From NCBI GenBank assembly GCA_008828725.1, contig MEHQ01002657.1, forward strand, positions 218,331 through 282,330: a DNA stretch of 64,000 bases. The letters are read 5' to 3'. The notes under the pieces were generated by a model. It searched no databases. It saw nothing but the letters and a program-made list of their open reading frames with translations, and had not been told where the DNA came from. This DNA is from Saccharina japonica. Lineage: Eukaryota; Sar; Phaeophyceae; Laminariales; Laminariaceae. Each line of letters starts with the position of its first letter. Position 1 is the first letter of the stretch. The position numbers and the translations under genes are program-made. Shown piece by piece: positions 46,201 to 57,100 of the stretch.

Positions 46201-48155
46201 TTTCATTGCCATTTACCGACGAAAAACAGAACCCCCGCATTCCCCTCACATATCTCGTTCAGCTTTTCCCGCTCGTGTGGCCCCCACCCGGCGGAAGAAG
46301 AACAGTGGTAGGATTGGGATCTCCCCGGCGATGTGGCTTGTGTGCCGCACGAAGCCAGTGAATCTCTGACGTGTTGATGATCCCCTCCCCTCCCGCTTCC
46401 GAACGTGCAGCCACCTCCGGCTCTAAACGGACGCATAACAGCAGCAGGAGCAGCAGCAGCAGCCACGGCGCACTGGCCGTCTAGGTTTTGTTTTGTTCGG
46501 AGGAGAGTGTTAGACGAGGTACCCTCGTTTTGTGGCAAGGCGGCAGTATAACGCGACGGATGATGTCCCTTTTTATCGCGGCCATCTTCGACTGCTTCTT
46601 GAACATCTTCTTCTTCTTCTTCTGCCGCGTGCTCTCGTTCCCTCGCTCTGCGTTTTCGACCGATTTCACTGCTTTCTTGCGCAGCGATTGCCGCCATTTC
46701 TTCCCGCTTCTTGTGGCGCTTGTTGACGCGGTCGTACTTTTCCCAGACAGTGGTCGGTACGCGCTGGCCGGCCTGAGTAAAGGTATCGATCTCGCGACCG
46801 ATTTCGGCGAGCTCGTTTACCTGTGACAATCATTAGGTTAGTGACATTCGGGGACATAGGGGGGGGGGGGCGTACTCATTTGTTGCTTGCCTTAGTCATT
46901 TGACCATTGACCACGCATCTCTTTCGAGACGGAGCAGGGTTAAGGAGGGGGGGGGGGGGGAAGTGGGTATTCTGCGGGAATGAGCGTGAGGTACGGAAGC
47001 GCCTTCCATGGCATGCCAGTCTGACAAGCTTATCCTAATTTTTGAACCACTTTAGCCGCGCCGGGCACCTTCGTTTTTCTACTTTTCTGTTTTCTACAAG
47101 CAGTTCTCGTAATACATTGTACGGGGAAAATGTAAAATGCGCTCTTTATGCCACTCTATCGGCAGACGGCATGACGCTCATACAGGTACACACACCAGAC
47201 GTTACGTGGCCGGTTATGCTTGACGCTACGAGTACTACTGTATGTTTTGCTCGTTGCTACCCCCTGCCACCTAAAACAAATTGCTGGGGCAAATGTGTAG
47301 TGCAGGCGTCAGATATACACTGCAGCGAGCACTACGCTATAGTACTGCATACTCGGTACCAGGTACCAGGTGCAGTACAGGACACCCACGTACGCGTCAG
47401 GACATATTATCGTACCTAATAACAGAAACACACGCCCAGGGCTGGAATTTCGGGTTTTCTTATTTGGGAAAGGACGAGTTTTTCTACACCAATATCTTCA
47501 GCAAAAAGGCTTCGAATTTATTTTTCCCTGAAAATATCAACCTGGTTTTGCTTGATACCTTTTGGATAGTCGCTCGTTCCTTGTGGTGCTGATGCCGGTG
47601 CTGCGAGGTGGTGACCATCGTCCGCTGTGGGTATCGTGCGTACAGGGGATCCGAGCGACATGGGAACGTGCTGAAGGTGCGGATCGCCGCACGGCAAACC
47701 AATATGTACGTACGATATGTACGAATTGCACCCCCCCCCAATGGTGAGAAGCAGCCCAAACACTCATCATAATACCAGCATCATCAGCAACAAACAAACG
47801 TGATTTACCGATATTCTTCAAAAGTATAAACTCATCAGATTTCCGCCAGTTCCGTGCTCTCGACGCTGAACACATCGAATCATGTGCCTTCTGGTCTGAA
47901 TTTCGCTATGCAAGCGTCGACCATATTATGGAGTCTCTCACGACCACAAACAGAGTACGTACAGCAGTAGACTACTTAGATTAGACGACCAACCTTTCCA
48001 GCAAGCGCGAGTCTCGTCCTTGCAGCAACGCCGTGGTGGCGGTGAGGGCCATGTCGCGGCTCCTGCTTACCGAACCCCATTTTCGCGAGCACCGCGAGGC
48101 TCTCCTTGTGAATGAACGGGTCCAGCCCAGCCGATTTTGTATTACTCCGGGCCAT
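43221..48155 (-). CDS. SHIPPO/STPGR-repeat-like protein, probable flagellar component (656 aa)
   Basis: Exons on the minus strand: 48155-47994, 46820-46250, 45446-45292, 44303-43221, total 1,971 bp with matching phases. Exon 2 is a coiled coil (VNELAEIGREIDTFTQAGQR, VWEKYDRVNKRHKKREE). Exon 3 reads ADVVERLKLMFRYNALK. The large last exon is disordered and Gly/Ser/Arg-rich with three spaced motifs: RPSSPAWDFGEA, ATSPAFAFSRG, and GPGQYSSWDSIGRQILSTRP followed by SSPAMTFGTG. This pattern of GPGxY plus S-P-A-[FWM]-x-F-G is typical of SHIPPO/STPGR repeats in ciliary and flagellar proteins. The first exon is weakest: its donor is AAG|GTTGGT, chosen because it alone keeps the frame into exon 2. Function in the flagellum is inferred from the motif family. 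Confidence 0.65.
44577..44898 (-). repeat. GATC-rich TIR element, copy 6
   Basis: Left end CACATCTCGGATAGATCAT; five perfect units of GATGATCTATCTGTA at the right, then CTGTCCGCCCGACGTGTG. It lies in the last intron of the SHIPPO-like gene. Confidence 0.8.
46075..46165 (+). repeat. Direct repeat of about 34 bp
   Basis: CCCCGGCATGCGCCCGAGGT followed by CGAATCAATA occurs twice in tandem, separated by a few bases, just past the exon 2 donor of the SHIPPO-like gene. Confidence 0.7.
46858..46960 (-). repeat. Divergent poly-C-tailed repeat fragment
   Basis: Poly-G then GTACTCATTTGTTGCTTGCC, TGACCATTGACCACGCATC and GAGACGGAGCA; position-for-position related to the inverted ends at 16430 and 33797. 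A sibling is at 9661-9760. Confidence 0.65.
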
Positions 48156-49253
48156 CGTCTCTTGCGTTGACTTTGTAATTTGTAACTCGGCTCGGCGTTA
48201 GGTGCTTTGGTACGCGTGTTGCGGCACGAAGTTGATCAAGTACGTACAGACAGCAGTAAACTCCGTTGTGCATCGAGCATTCATTCATTCGAGGATCGAG
48301 CGACCGTCGAGCATCGAGCATCGAGCATGGACGAAAAATATCCTGCCGCGTAACTGATTTTTGAGAGAGTTTTCATTGGCTCAGAAAATTCGAAAAAATC
48401 GAACCGGAATATAACTCGCCGCATATTTTGCCTGGCGGGCTGACGAAGCTGACGCGGTCGGGTTGGCGCGCCGCTTTGCACTGCTGCGCCCGTGGGTGCT
48501 CAGCCGCTGGGGATGTTGGATGATGCTTCTAAGGTGTGCGATGGATGTCAGCGTTATATTCTACTGTAACATTGTGCATGCGAATTGCGCAAAGGCGCTG
48601 AGAGATGCTCCCTCAAGTGGAGGTGTGACTCTGAATTCGTGCTTGTTCAGTGCTTTCGTCCAGCTCCATGCTCTGTGGCCCAATGAGGACACACCGACAC
48701 CGGGCACATATAGGCCTTATCTTCAGCCATCTGCCCCGACCCGGTTCCTGCTGTGCGTTTCCTATTGCGTATTCGGTTCTACCACTCCCAGCGCCTCGTC
48801 GATGTACGCCGAATGGTGCTTGTGAAGCCTTGAACCTTGGTTCAAGAACCATCAAGACGACTACAAACCGACCTGCGTACATACACACGTGTTGTACTTG
48901 CAATTCAAACTTCAAACTTCAAACCCTGAATCACGAATCACAGGGTGGTAGTGTGAACGTAGCCTTGACGCGAACCAAGCCAGAGACGAGTGGTGTATAT
49001 AATTGTCCAAAGTGCTGCAAGTACTGTTGTAGTCCGTAACTCACTCTTTCTTCTAGCGGAGCATTGGTTCTCTGTTCCTTCCTCGCCATGCTGTACGGGC
49101 TACGTACGTACGTACGTCTCACGTCTCATACCAGGTACTTTATACGAGTACGTCCTTTCTCCATTTGTTTTCGCGCTTCATACGTAGGATGTACCTTTAC
49201 GTACGTTTCGTACGTCCTTTCTCCCATAATTGCACCCGTTTTTCGAAAACCAG
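48156..49253. other. Divergent region between SHIPPO-like and DUF1826 genes
   Basis: Upstream of both genes. It contains short tandem words (CGAGCATCGAGCATCGAGCA at about 48305) and an ACGTACGTACGTACGT run at 49103-49120. Apart from the speculative first DUF1826 exon, no coding exon is evident. Confidence 0.5.
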
Positions 49254-51777
49254 TACGCCCTGGCCGGAGCAGCAGCAGCAGCAGCAGTATCATCGCTCCG
49301 AAGTTATTTGCCACCTCCTTCGTTCGTGCCGCCGCCGCCGGGGGCAAGGCTAAGGCTACGACTACCCTCCACGACAGCGACAGAGAAAAATGCTGGTCGG
49401 AAGGGGCTGCTGTGCGAGGTGCCGAACAGATCTCTGCTATCCCCATGGTTGTCGTTCGACCGCCGCCGCCGCGACGACGACAAGGAGGAGGAGGAGGAGG
49501 AGGAGGAGGAGGAGGAGGAGCACTCCCGACAACGATGGGCCACCACGCAGACCCTGCACGCACCGTTCGAGAGCTTCGCTCGGACGGAAAGGGGAACGGC
49601 GGCAGCGGCAGCAGCAACAGCAGCACCAGCGGTAGTACACTTCGGGACGGAGCACGGACTGCTGTGCCTCGAGCGCGCGATGCCAGACGAGCTCTTGCGC
49701 GGCCTGGGCTCCCTCGCGGACGCGGCGGCCCCCTTCAAGGCGGAGGCCCTGCTCTCCTCCCGGGGTGGTGGCGAGGAAGAGTGGCTGGACACCTTGACAG
49801 ACCCGTTTATCGCCGCCGGCAATAACGTTCCATGTTATTTTTCGCCCAAAATCGGCCTGCCAGAAGAGCAAGGAGGCGGCGATGTTGAGGGGCGGAGAGC
49901 AAACCCGAGACGGGAAAGGCTGCCGTCGCCGAATGACCAAAGCAATGGTGGGATGCAGGACTCCGAGAGTATCGAAGCTTTGCGCTGGCTGAAGACGGAC
50001 GTGAAGCGGATCGCAAGGGTTTTCGCCCGAGAAGTTTCTTCTGATCCCGGGTGCGAGAGAGTCACCGCCGGGAGAGAGGAGGGGGAAGAGGGGGGGGGCT
50101 GGAAGGGGGCATCATCGACGTAACGGTGAAGCTGGAGCTGTTGAGGAAGGGGAAGTGCCCGCGGTTTCATTTAGACAAGGTGAGAGAAGTTGATGTTGTG
50201 CCGAACTGCGCCTCCACACGATACGCACGGTAACAGCAACAGCAGCGGTATCGCCGCTCGCCGCCGACGGTCCTTAAACTGTTGGTAGCCTTTTACCACG
50301 CGGTTGCTGGCTCTGTATGTACACCATTATTTGATAGCTTGATAGCCGTGTACCATTCGATTAGTCTACAGGCTTTTTATATCTCACCATTGAAAGTCTG
50401 ATAGCCGTGTATCGTATGACGCCGCATTAATATATGCAGCTGGCTCGGGGACATTCGCGTGAGCTGTTTCTGATCCTTTCTGATCGATCTCCCGGTCACA
50501 GGTGCCGTTGCGGTTAATCTGTACGTACGTGGGGCCCACGACGGAGTGGCTGGATGGTTACGACACGTGGGAAATGGAGAACAACAGGAGTCTGCCTCCA
50601 GCATGCAACGCGGTGAGGCACATTTACCACCCTCGCCGCTAGTCCATCGCTACCGAAACTAGCAATTAACGTGAAAGGTCTTATGAGGGCCGTGCTTATC
50701 GAAGCAGATTGAGTCGTTTCTTCCCACGTTTTTCTTCTCGATTTTCCAAAAACACATGCGAAGAAAGTTGAAAATCTGGAAAATTAACGGAGTGCCAAAA
50801 AAATGAAAAGCTTGATGTTCAAATTTCCATTTTTTTTTTCTTCATTTTTCTGGCATTTATTTTTATATCAAGAAAAAAAAAGGTGGACAAAGTCGACAAA
50901 ACTTGCTTCGATATGCATGGCCCTAAGGAATTGTAGTACCTTCAGTAGTAGTAGCAGATCGGCTGCGCGACACACGAGACTTGGAGAAGAAGTGTTTTAC
51001 GAATACGAATTGCTTGGCGCTTACAAACGGGCTTGACGCTACGAGTATACCCGTCGACGACGCGATCCTTGATGGCGCTCGTTATGACGCCAGGCTGATA
51101 ACCTCCTGCGTTTCACTGGCAGTGGCGAAAACGCCGTGGGTCTACGGAGCGGGGGATTACCTTTTGTCAAGCAACCCAGGAGCTCCTTGCAAAAGTGACG
51201 CTTTCACGATAAATAGGGAACGAGAATGATTCGGTCCGAATACATACTGGTAGCGTTTTGTGGTTATTGCTGTGCCACGATGGAGCTTTGAGGGGCTCGC
51301 TCAAGGCCGCAATTAGGGACCACAACAGTAGTGGATCGAGATTCTGGAACGCGAAGATGAGGATTCCCACAGTACTGCTATGCCACGGTGCGACGCTGCA
51401 ACGTTGCTGTCCCAACTGTCGGAAAGATGGCCCGCGGCTGGCATCAGACCTACCCCCCCTCGAGCGACGGTTAGGTCTGGATCTTTACAAGCCTTACAGG
51501 GCAATGCCATACCTGGTTTTGTAATAACGCAAGGCCTCATATTGAACTCCCGCTCTCCTCCCCGTTGGCTTGTTCGTGCTGTCAGGGAATCAGCGGTGGG
51601 CGGGAGGCCCGACACGCAAGAGCCGGCGATGTCCTCATATTCAGGGGCCAACAAAGGGGTCAGGATCAAGACGCAGTCGGCGTGGCGCACCGTTCGCCGG
51701 ACATGGTAGAAGGACAGAGAAGACTCGTCCTGACGATGGACGTTGGCGACATCATCGCCGCTTCTCCCCTGTCTTGA
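48513..51777 (+). CDS. DUF1826-family protein with an apparent frame break
   Basis: Core exons: about 49254-50177, 50502-50612 and 51586-51777. Family signatures are CPRFHLDK (end of the first core exon), VPLRLICTYVGPTTEWL (second) and GDVLIFRG..AHRSPDM..GQRRLVLTMDV (last, stop at 51777). The HxD-like FHLD and the later AHRSP are the conserved polar positions of this family, whose biochemical role is unknown to me; I recall bacterial members near zinc-homeostasis genes, unverified. The frame carrying ALRWLKTDVKRIARVF and the frame carrying IIDVTVKLELLRKG differ by one base; the switch must fall in the purine run at about 50070-50108. No in-frame ATG precedes 49680 in the first core exon. A possible first exon is 48513-48533 (MLDDASK, AAG|GTGTGC), in phase with an acceptor at 49253, but this is only a guess. 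Confidence 0.65.
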
Positions 51778-52244
51778 ATGTAACTTATTCATACTACTGT
51801 ACGGCTGCTGCTGCTGTATGTGTTGTTGAGGCTGCTGCTGTGCGTGTTCCCGCGGGTGCTGCTGTGTGTGTTCTTGTGGGTACGTATTTTGCCGTGCGCT
51901 GGTGCTGCAGAGTGTAGCTGCACGTGGTGTGTGTTGTGTGTGAGGCACTCGACGGCGAAATGCAGCCGCACGTAAAATTTGGTCATGCGAGTGTGCCTTG
52001 TCCGTAGGCGGTTTAAGGGTAGACTTACGTTAGAAGTACTCTGTATATAATAGCTAGCGAGGATGTTCCAGGCTAGGGGCAGCCGTGCCCTGATTTAATA
52101 GATGTAGGCAGGAGCTTCACCAAGGGCTTCTTCACAGAACAATCAGACACCCGTACTTACATTTTTTTAGCTGTAATGCAGGCGCTCTTCTAGCATGAAT
52201 CCCCGGCTCTGCGATGCACGTGCAACAAGTTTTGCACCGTGTCC

Positions 52245-52499
52245 GACGCATGCTACGATAGAGGTGCACCATGTTTTTTTCTGAGCTCCTAACTTGAGGA
52301 GCTCCATACCACTCTGAAAAAAACGGTTTTTGGAGCGAAAGGAAAGTGCTACCCGACGAAAAGTCCCATGACCTGAGTCTATTAGGAAAAATGTTGCAAC
52401 ACAAGAATGAAAGTCTGACGAGTTTGGGTTAAGGAGGCCGATCATTCGGAAAGCGTTTCACCCAAAAAGTGCTACAGTACCTCTATCGTAGCACGCGTC
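52245..52499. mobile_element. MITE with 21-bp TIRs and 4-bp target duplication, copy 2
   Basis: Ends GACGCATGCTACGATAGAGG and its inverted counterpart (CCTCTATCGTAGCACGCGTC). Flanked by direct repeat GTCC (52241-52244 and 52500-52503). The interior is about 75-80 percent like copy 1 by eye. Confidence 0.85.
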
Positions 52500-52752
52500 G
52501 TCCATGCTGTACCGAAATGCTACTACCGATGCAATATAGGGTAGTGGTAAGGAGAAGGGCAGCCTGCCTAAAGACGGCCCCCACCGCTCGCCTCTCCGTT
52601 GCGACCAAGGCTATGGCGGAAGGGGGGTCTTCTTTGAGTGCCTCTTGGTTGCTGTTTTTTCAGCGGACCAGAGCCGCTCGCGCTACAAGTGACTGGTAAT
52701 AAGGCTCTTGGTGTTTTTGAGTTTCGCGAAACGCACCGCTATGCGGTTGTTT

Positions 52753-53003
52753 CACACCACCGACAGACCATTGATTCCTGCTTCGTGATCTAGATATTTC
52801 CGGGAAGATTCCTGGCCAGGTAGATTCCTGGTATTATGTGTGATCTAGCCCATGTTGCCCGGTTGAAGCCGTACGTATAACCTGCGTGGTCTACTGTAGC
52901 ACATATTTCCTGGGTTGGGGTCTGTACTACACATATTCTGCACAACATATCAATAGCGGCAGTGCTACGATCTAGACCTAGATCGTGATCTGCCCAACGT
53001 GTG
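52753..53003 (-). repeat. GATC-rich TIR element, copy 7
   Basis: Left CACACCACCGACAGACCATT, centre TTCCTGGGTTGGGGTCTGTA, right GATCTGCCCAACGTGTG. The internal GATC satellite is almost absent. Confidence 0.75.
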
Positions 53004-53724
53004 AGTTGTTTGTCACGCTGCGCCGACATAAATATATTTTGAATTCCGTTAGTGAACGAGGTGCAGAGCCTGCACTCTGCAGTGAACATGGGGCGGGGTA
53101 ACCCCCTACCGTTTGCCTTGCTCTCACAGCTAGAAGACCGAGATGAATTGAAATGCAATGACAAAAAAAAGATGTAAAAACTATTTTGTTAAACTTGTAC
53201 AAGGAGTGAGCCGGTGTATATTTTCCCCAAAGGCTGCTGGCGGCCGCATCTACTGCACCCAGAAACACGATGCTGAGAGGAAACGTGGCGTCAATCTGCT
53301 TTCCGTGCTGTCACCGTTGCAACAACCTCAAAACTATCGGCATGCATAGTATGGGAAAAATCGATGTGCTAGGCGGTAGCGCGTGCACTAAAACCTCCTC
53401 ACACCCCGCTATGCAAAGCATTCGACAACCGACGCGGCGCAAAGCAAGGAGGAGCACAGATAGGTAGGGGATAGGGGGAAATTCCTATCTATGTGAACGC
53501 GAGACGGCTGCTTACCAGGACATGCTACATGCCTGAACCAAGCCGCCCAAGATATGTCCGGCTCTCCCGCACACAGAGCTGGTCGGCCGCGCCCATTGCC
53601 TGTGAACAGTTCGGGCACTACCGATACAGATACAGTATTGTGCACGTGTGTCGCGGTGAACGTGACTCGGCCCTGACTCTGCCGTCACCAACTCGCAGCG
53701 TTGCGGCATAATACTGCAAATCAA

Positions 53725-53795
53725 GACGGAAACTCTACAGAGTTGCTTCCCGCGAGTTCTCCGACAAGACGGAAACTCTACAGAGTTGCTTCCCT
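53725..53795 (+). repeat. 35-bp direct repeat
   Basis: CAAGACGGAAACTCTACAGA followed by GTTGCTTCCC occurs twice, 39 bp apart. Confidence 0.8.
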
Positions 53796-54153
53796 CAGCA
53801 CAGCAGTCTTGTCGGAGTATTCGTTTCAATACGACCGCAGCTCTCAGTCGAGTTCAGCCAATCGAGCTACAGGGGTGCTTGCTGCCCAAGTCCAATAGGC
53901 AAACCCCCTCAAGGCTAGGAGACCTAAAATACCACATTTCACCCAGAACGGTCCGGTCCTCTCTCGTGACAAACACGACGCTCCCTGCTACACAGCCGTA
54001 TAAACAAAAAAGGCGTGCACATGCGCATCTGTGGAATGGCTCGAGTATGCTCGACCACGCGGAAGCTTGGGCCACAAGTGCGCCGGCAGAGCGCCGGCAG
54101 AGACATATCCCGGGGTAAATCCTGAGACAAAAAAGCCGAAGTAGGGGTGGCGG

Positions 54154-57100
54154 CTACTTCTCTAGCCGCTGTAGCGCAGCAAGGACAGCCTTCACCATGA
54201 AATTGGAGCACCGCCCAACGGCAGCTCGCAGAGCGGGCACGAAGGGCTTCAGCTGCGGACCGTACCGAGTCACCAGGCCATGGACCAGGGTCGTAAACTT
54301 GAGCGATTTCTGACAAAATGGCGGGGGCGACAACACACGAGGGGACACATACACATACAAGTGATTGATAAAATCTCAGTCGTTTATTCGCGGGCATGAT
54401 ATTAAGGAGTAACAGCGGCCTTCGCCTTGTTGCAAAAACTCGTCAAAACTATTTTTGAGAAAGCCGAAAGGAAATCGCGTCCTGGTGCCGTCAGGGCGTT
54501 CGGCCGCCGCGATACATGGCGCTACTGTGACTGACGCGGTCGATGGACGCCCCAGACACACCTGTTCAAGGGTAGCAGCGGGCTACACAGTCGCTAAACA
54601 CAACGCACACACACACCTGCAGTTGCGGCAGCTCGGCGGCGACCTCCACTCTTCGCACAATAACACCGATCGCCTTCTCCGACAAAGGCGGCTTCAAGTT
54701 TACTGCGGCTGTGATCACCGGCATTGTTAGCTCAGTCCAGACGCAGGACCCGGCCGCCTGTCCCGAGTTGCTACCGTCACCGCCGCCGGGGCCGGCGCCC
54801 CACCCGCTCGTCTGAGAGCTCTCGTCCGTGCGCACGCCGCAAAGGGCAACAAGGACGGCCTCCAGCGTATGCTTGGGCAAGACCTGGGAAACGGCGAGCG
54901 AGAGTTGAAGAAGGGTTTAGTAGGTGGCTTCGGGGGGAGTCGCTCTGGGAAGGCATTCAGGCGCATATGGTAGTTACGACATCACGCTGCCGCCCAAAGA
55001 CGTTCCGTATGTCCTCGGTTACCAGCAATAGACCGGCATCCTACCGTAAACCTGATGCATGATGCGTACAAGTACACCTTACTGTACTTGCAGGGGGGGG
55101 GCAGGGGACACAAATAAAGTGGACCACAGGTGGTCGTGCTCAAAGAGACACAAAAAAACGAACAATGTCAGGTACGAACAATTCATAAAAGCTATGCAGA
55201 TTTCACACGAAACCGCTGCTCCCCCCTCACGCCGTTTCGTCCCCACCTGCTTGATGAGCCTTGTGCAAAGCTCGCACTGCGACGAGCCCACCTCCGACTG
55301 ATCTCCCTCGCACAGCAAGGGCCGGATCAATCCGTCGATCACTACCTCCGGACGGGTCTTTCCTACTCCAGACACGGTCGTCACCAGCAGACGCGACGCG
55401 GGCGAGGACAGCGACCGAGCGCGCGGCACAAGCACCGCCTCCACGAAGGCCATGCAGTTCCTCAGGCTCAAAGCCGGGGTCACGAACCCGGTGCAGACGG
55501 CCATGACCAGGTCGTCCCCACACCCCGAGCCCCCCTTGCCTCGCGAGACGTCCAGGCCCAGGTCCTTGCAAACAACCTTCAGCGGCTGTTGCTGCTGCTG
55601 CTCTTGGAAAGAAGCGGACGACCTGCGTGTGGATTGAGCGCTCGGCGATACCGCCGCCTGCAGGAGGGACACTGTCGACGCCGCAGCACCCTGTACGTCC
55701 GCGGAGTTTGCTCCGCGCGCCCCAGCCGCGACCACTTTTTCAGCGACGGATGTCGTTAGCTCTCGAATCTCTGGTGCGAGGGGGTCCTCCGGCTGGTCTC
55801 CAGCTGCGCGATCAGGCATTCCCGCCCCTTCTCCGTCGCCCGCTACCGAAGCCGCTGCTGCGTTCGGTCCCGCCGCTGCCGCTGCCGCCGCTGCCGCCTC
55901 CGTCGTCGCCGTCGCTGCCGCCGCCGCCTCCGATACTGGTCCACCCGCAGCCATGTCGACGTTGTCAGAATCGGTTCCTCCGGGGCGGTGAGTGGAAGCT
56001 TTCACGGACTCTTCGTCGTCAACGGGAATCCGGTCACCTTCCGCGGGATGAAGCGGCGACTCAGATTGTCGGGCGGCGGCCGGGTAGACCTTCGCCACTT
56101 TCTTCGCCGGCGGTCCTGCTCCTCCTGCCCAGCTTTCGTCTTCGGCGCCCCCGGGTCTCTTCTTCGTCGAGTGCTGACTACCGCGGTTGCCTTGATCTGC
56201 GCTCGCCCGGTTATCTTCGCGGTTGCCGGCAAGAGCGCCCAAACCTAGCTGTCGTCGCCTTACTCCAGCCAGGAGGGCCGCGACGCCCACGGCAACCGCC
56301 GGCGGCAACCGGCCAAAGGGGCCGTCTGCGCTTGCCTCGCTTGCGTCGGCGCCATGGTGGAAAGAGCGGGATGGTTCAGTCTGGCCAGTCGGCCGCGCGG
56401 TAGACGCTAACGCTGTACGATCTCGGGGCTCTCCCCCGACAACGCTTTTCCAGGCCGGCGGCTTTGACGAATCGTGTGGGGGAGAGCAGACACCACCACC
56501 GGTAGTACGGGAGGGATCTCTCTCCCGCGAGGAATCTGGCCAAGCTGGCTCCTGCGGAGGGTTGCCGATAATCTCTGACAGGGCAGAGAGGCACCGATTG
56601 AGGGCGAGCGCTTCGTCGTCCGGCAGAGTCCTGCCCCAGAGAATCTGCAACAAGGACAATCGTGGCACCGTTTTGAAAGCACGGTCGGTCGAGGGAAGGG
56701 CGGCGGGGATGACTGCCGAGGACACCCTGAGAGTTACCTCTGCCGGGGATACCCTGAGAGGTTATCGGGAGACGCCGTAAACGATAGGGCTGACTGCGTT
56801 GTTCAATGCCGCGGCTTCGCTTGCTCATAGACGCCTTTATAGGCCATTGCACAAGGCCGAGGCAACACTGCAGGGGGTTACTTCCCGCTTTCTTTCAAGT
56901 CGCATTGTGATATACAAACATATCTTGTAAGCGTTTGGGCATGCAAGTAAACCCGGGATAAGCGAAAACAATTGCGAACTCATCGGGTCAAAGCCAAACG
57001 GTTATTGCTGCCCGCGGATGCTTTACGCCTGAACATATGACGGGAAACCCTCTGTGGGGAGCCATAAATACCTGATATCTCTAGCCCTGCGAACAAGCGC

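Larger units (their letters stand above)
51778..54153. other. Gene-free interval with repeats
   Basis: Between the 3' ends of the DUF1826 gene and the FANCE-like gene. It holds a MITE (52245), a GATC-rich element (52753) and a 35-bp direct repeat (53725). The remaining unique sequence has no exon I can support on either strand. Confidence 0.6.

Noticed and set aside
46488..46826. 112-codon plus-strand frame with hydrophobic runs
   Set aside because: Antisense of the coiled-coil exon of the SHIPPO-like gene; the Phe/Leu runs mirror its Lys/Glu codons.
49064..49825. 253-codon frame overlapping the DUF1826 gene
   Set aside because: Alternative frame of the same GC-rich exon; the family motifs lie in the other frames.
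55130..56403. Long plus-strand frames (209 and 258 codons) opposite the FANCE-like exon
   Set aside because: Antisense shadows of a GC-rich, Ala-rich exon; no splice context or family resemblance.
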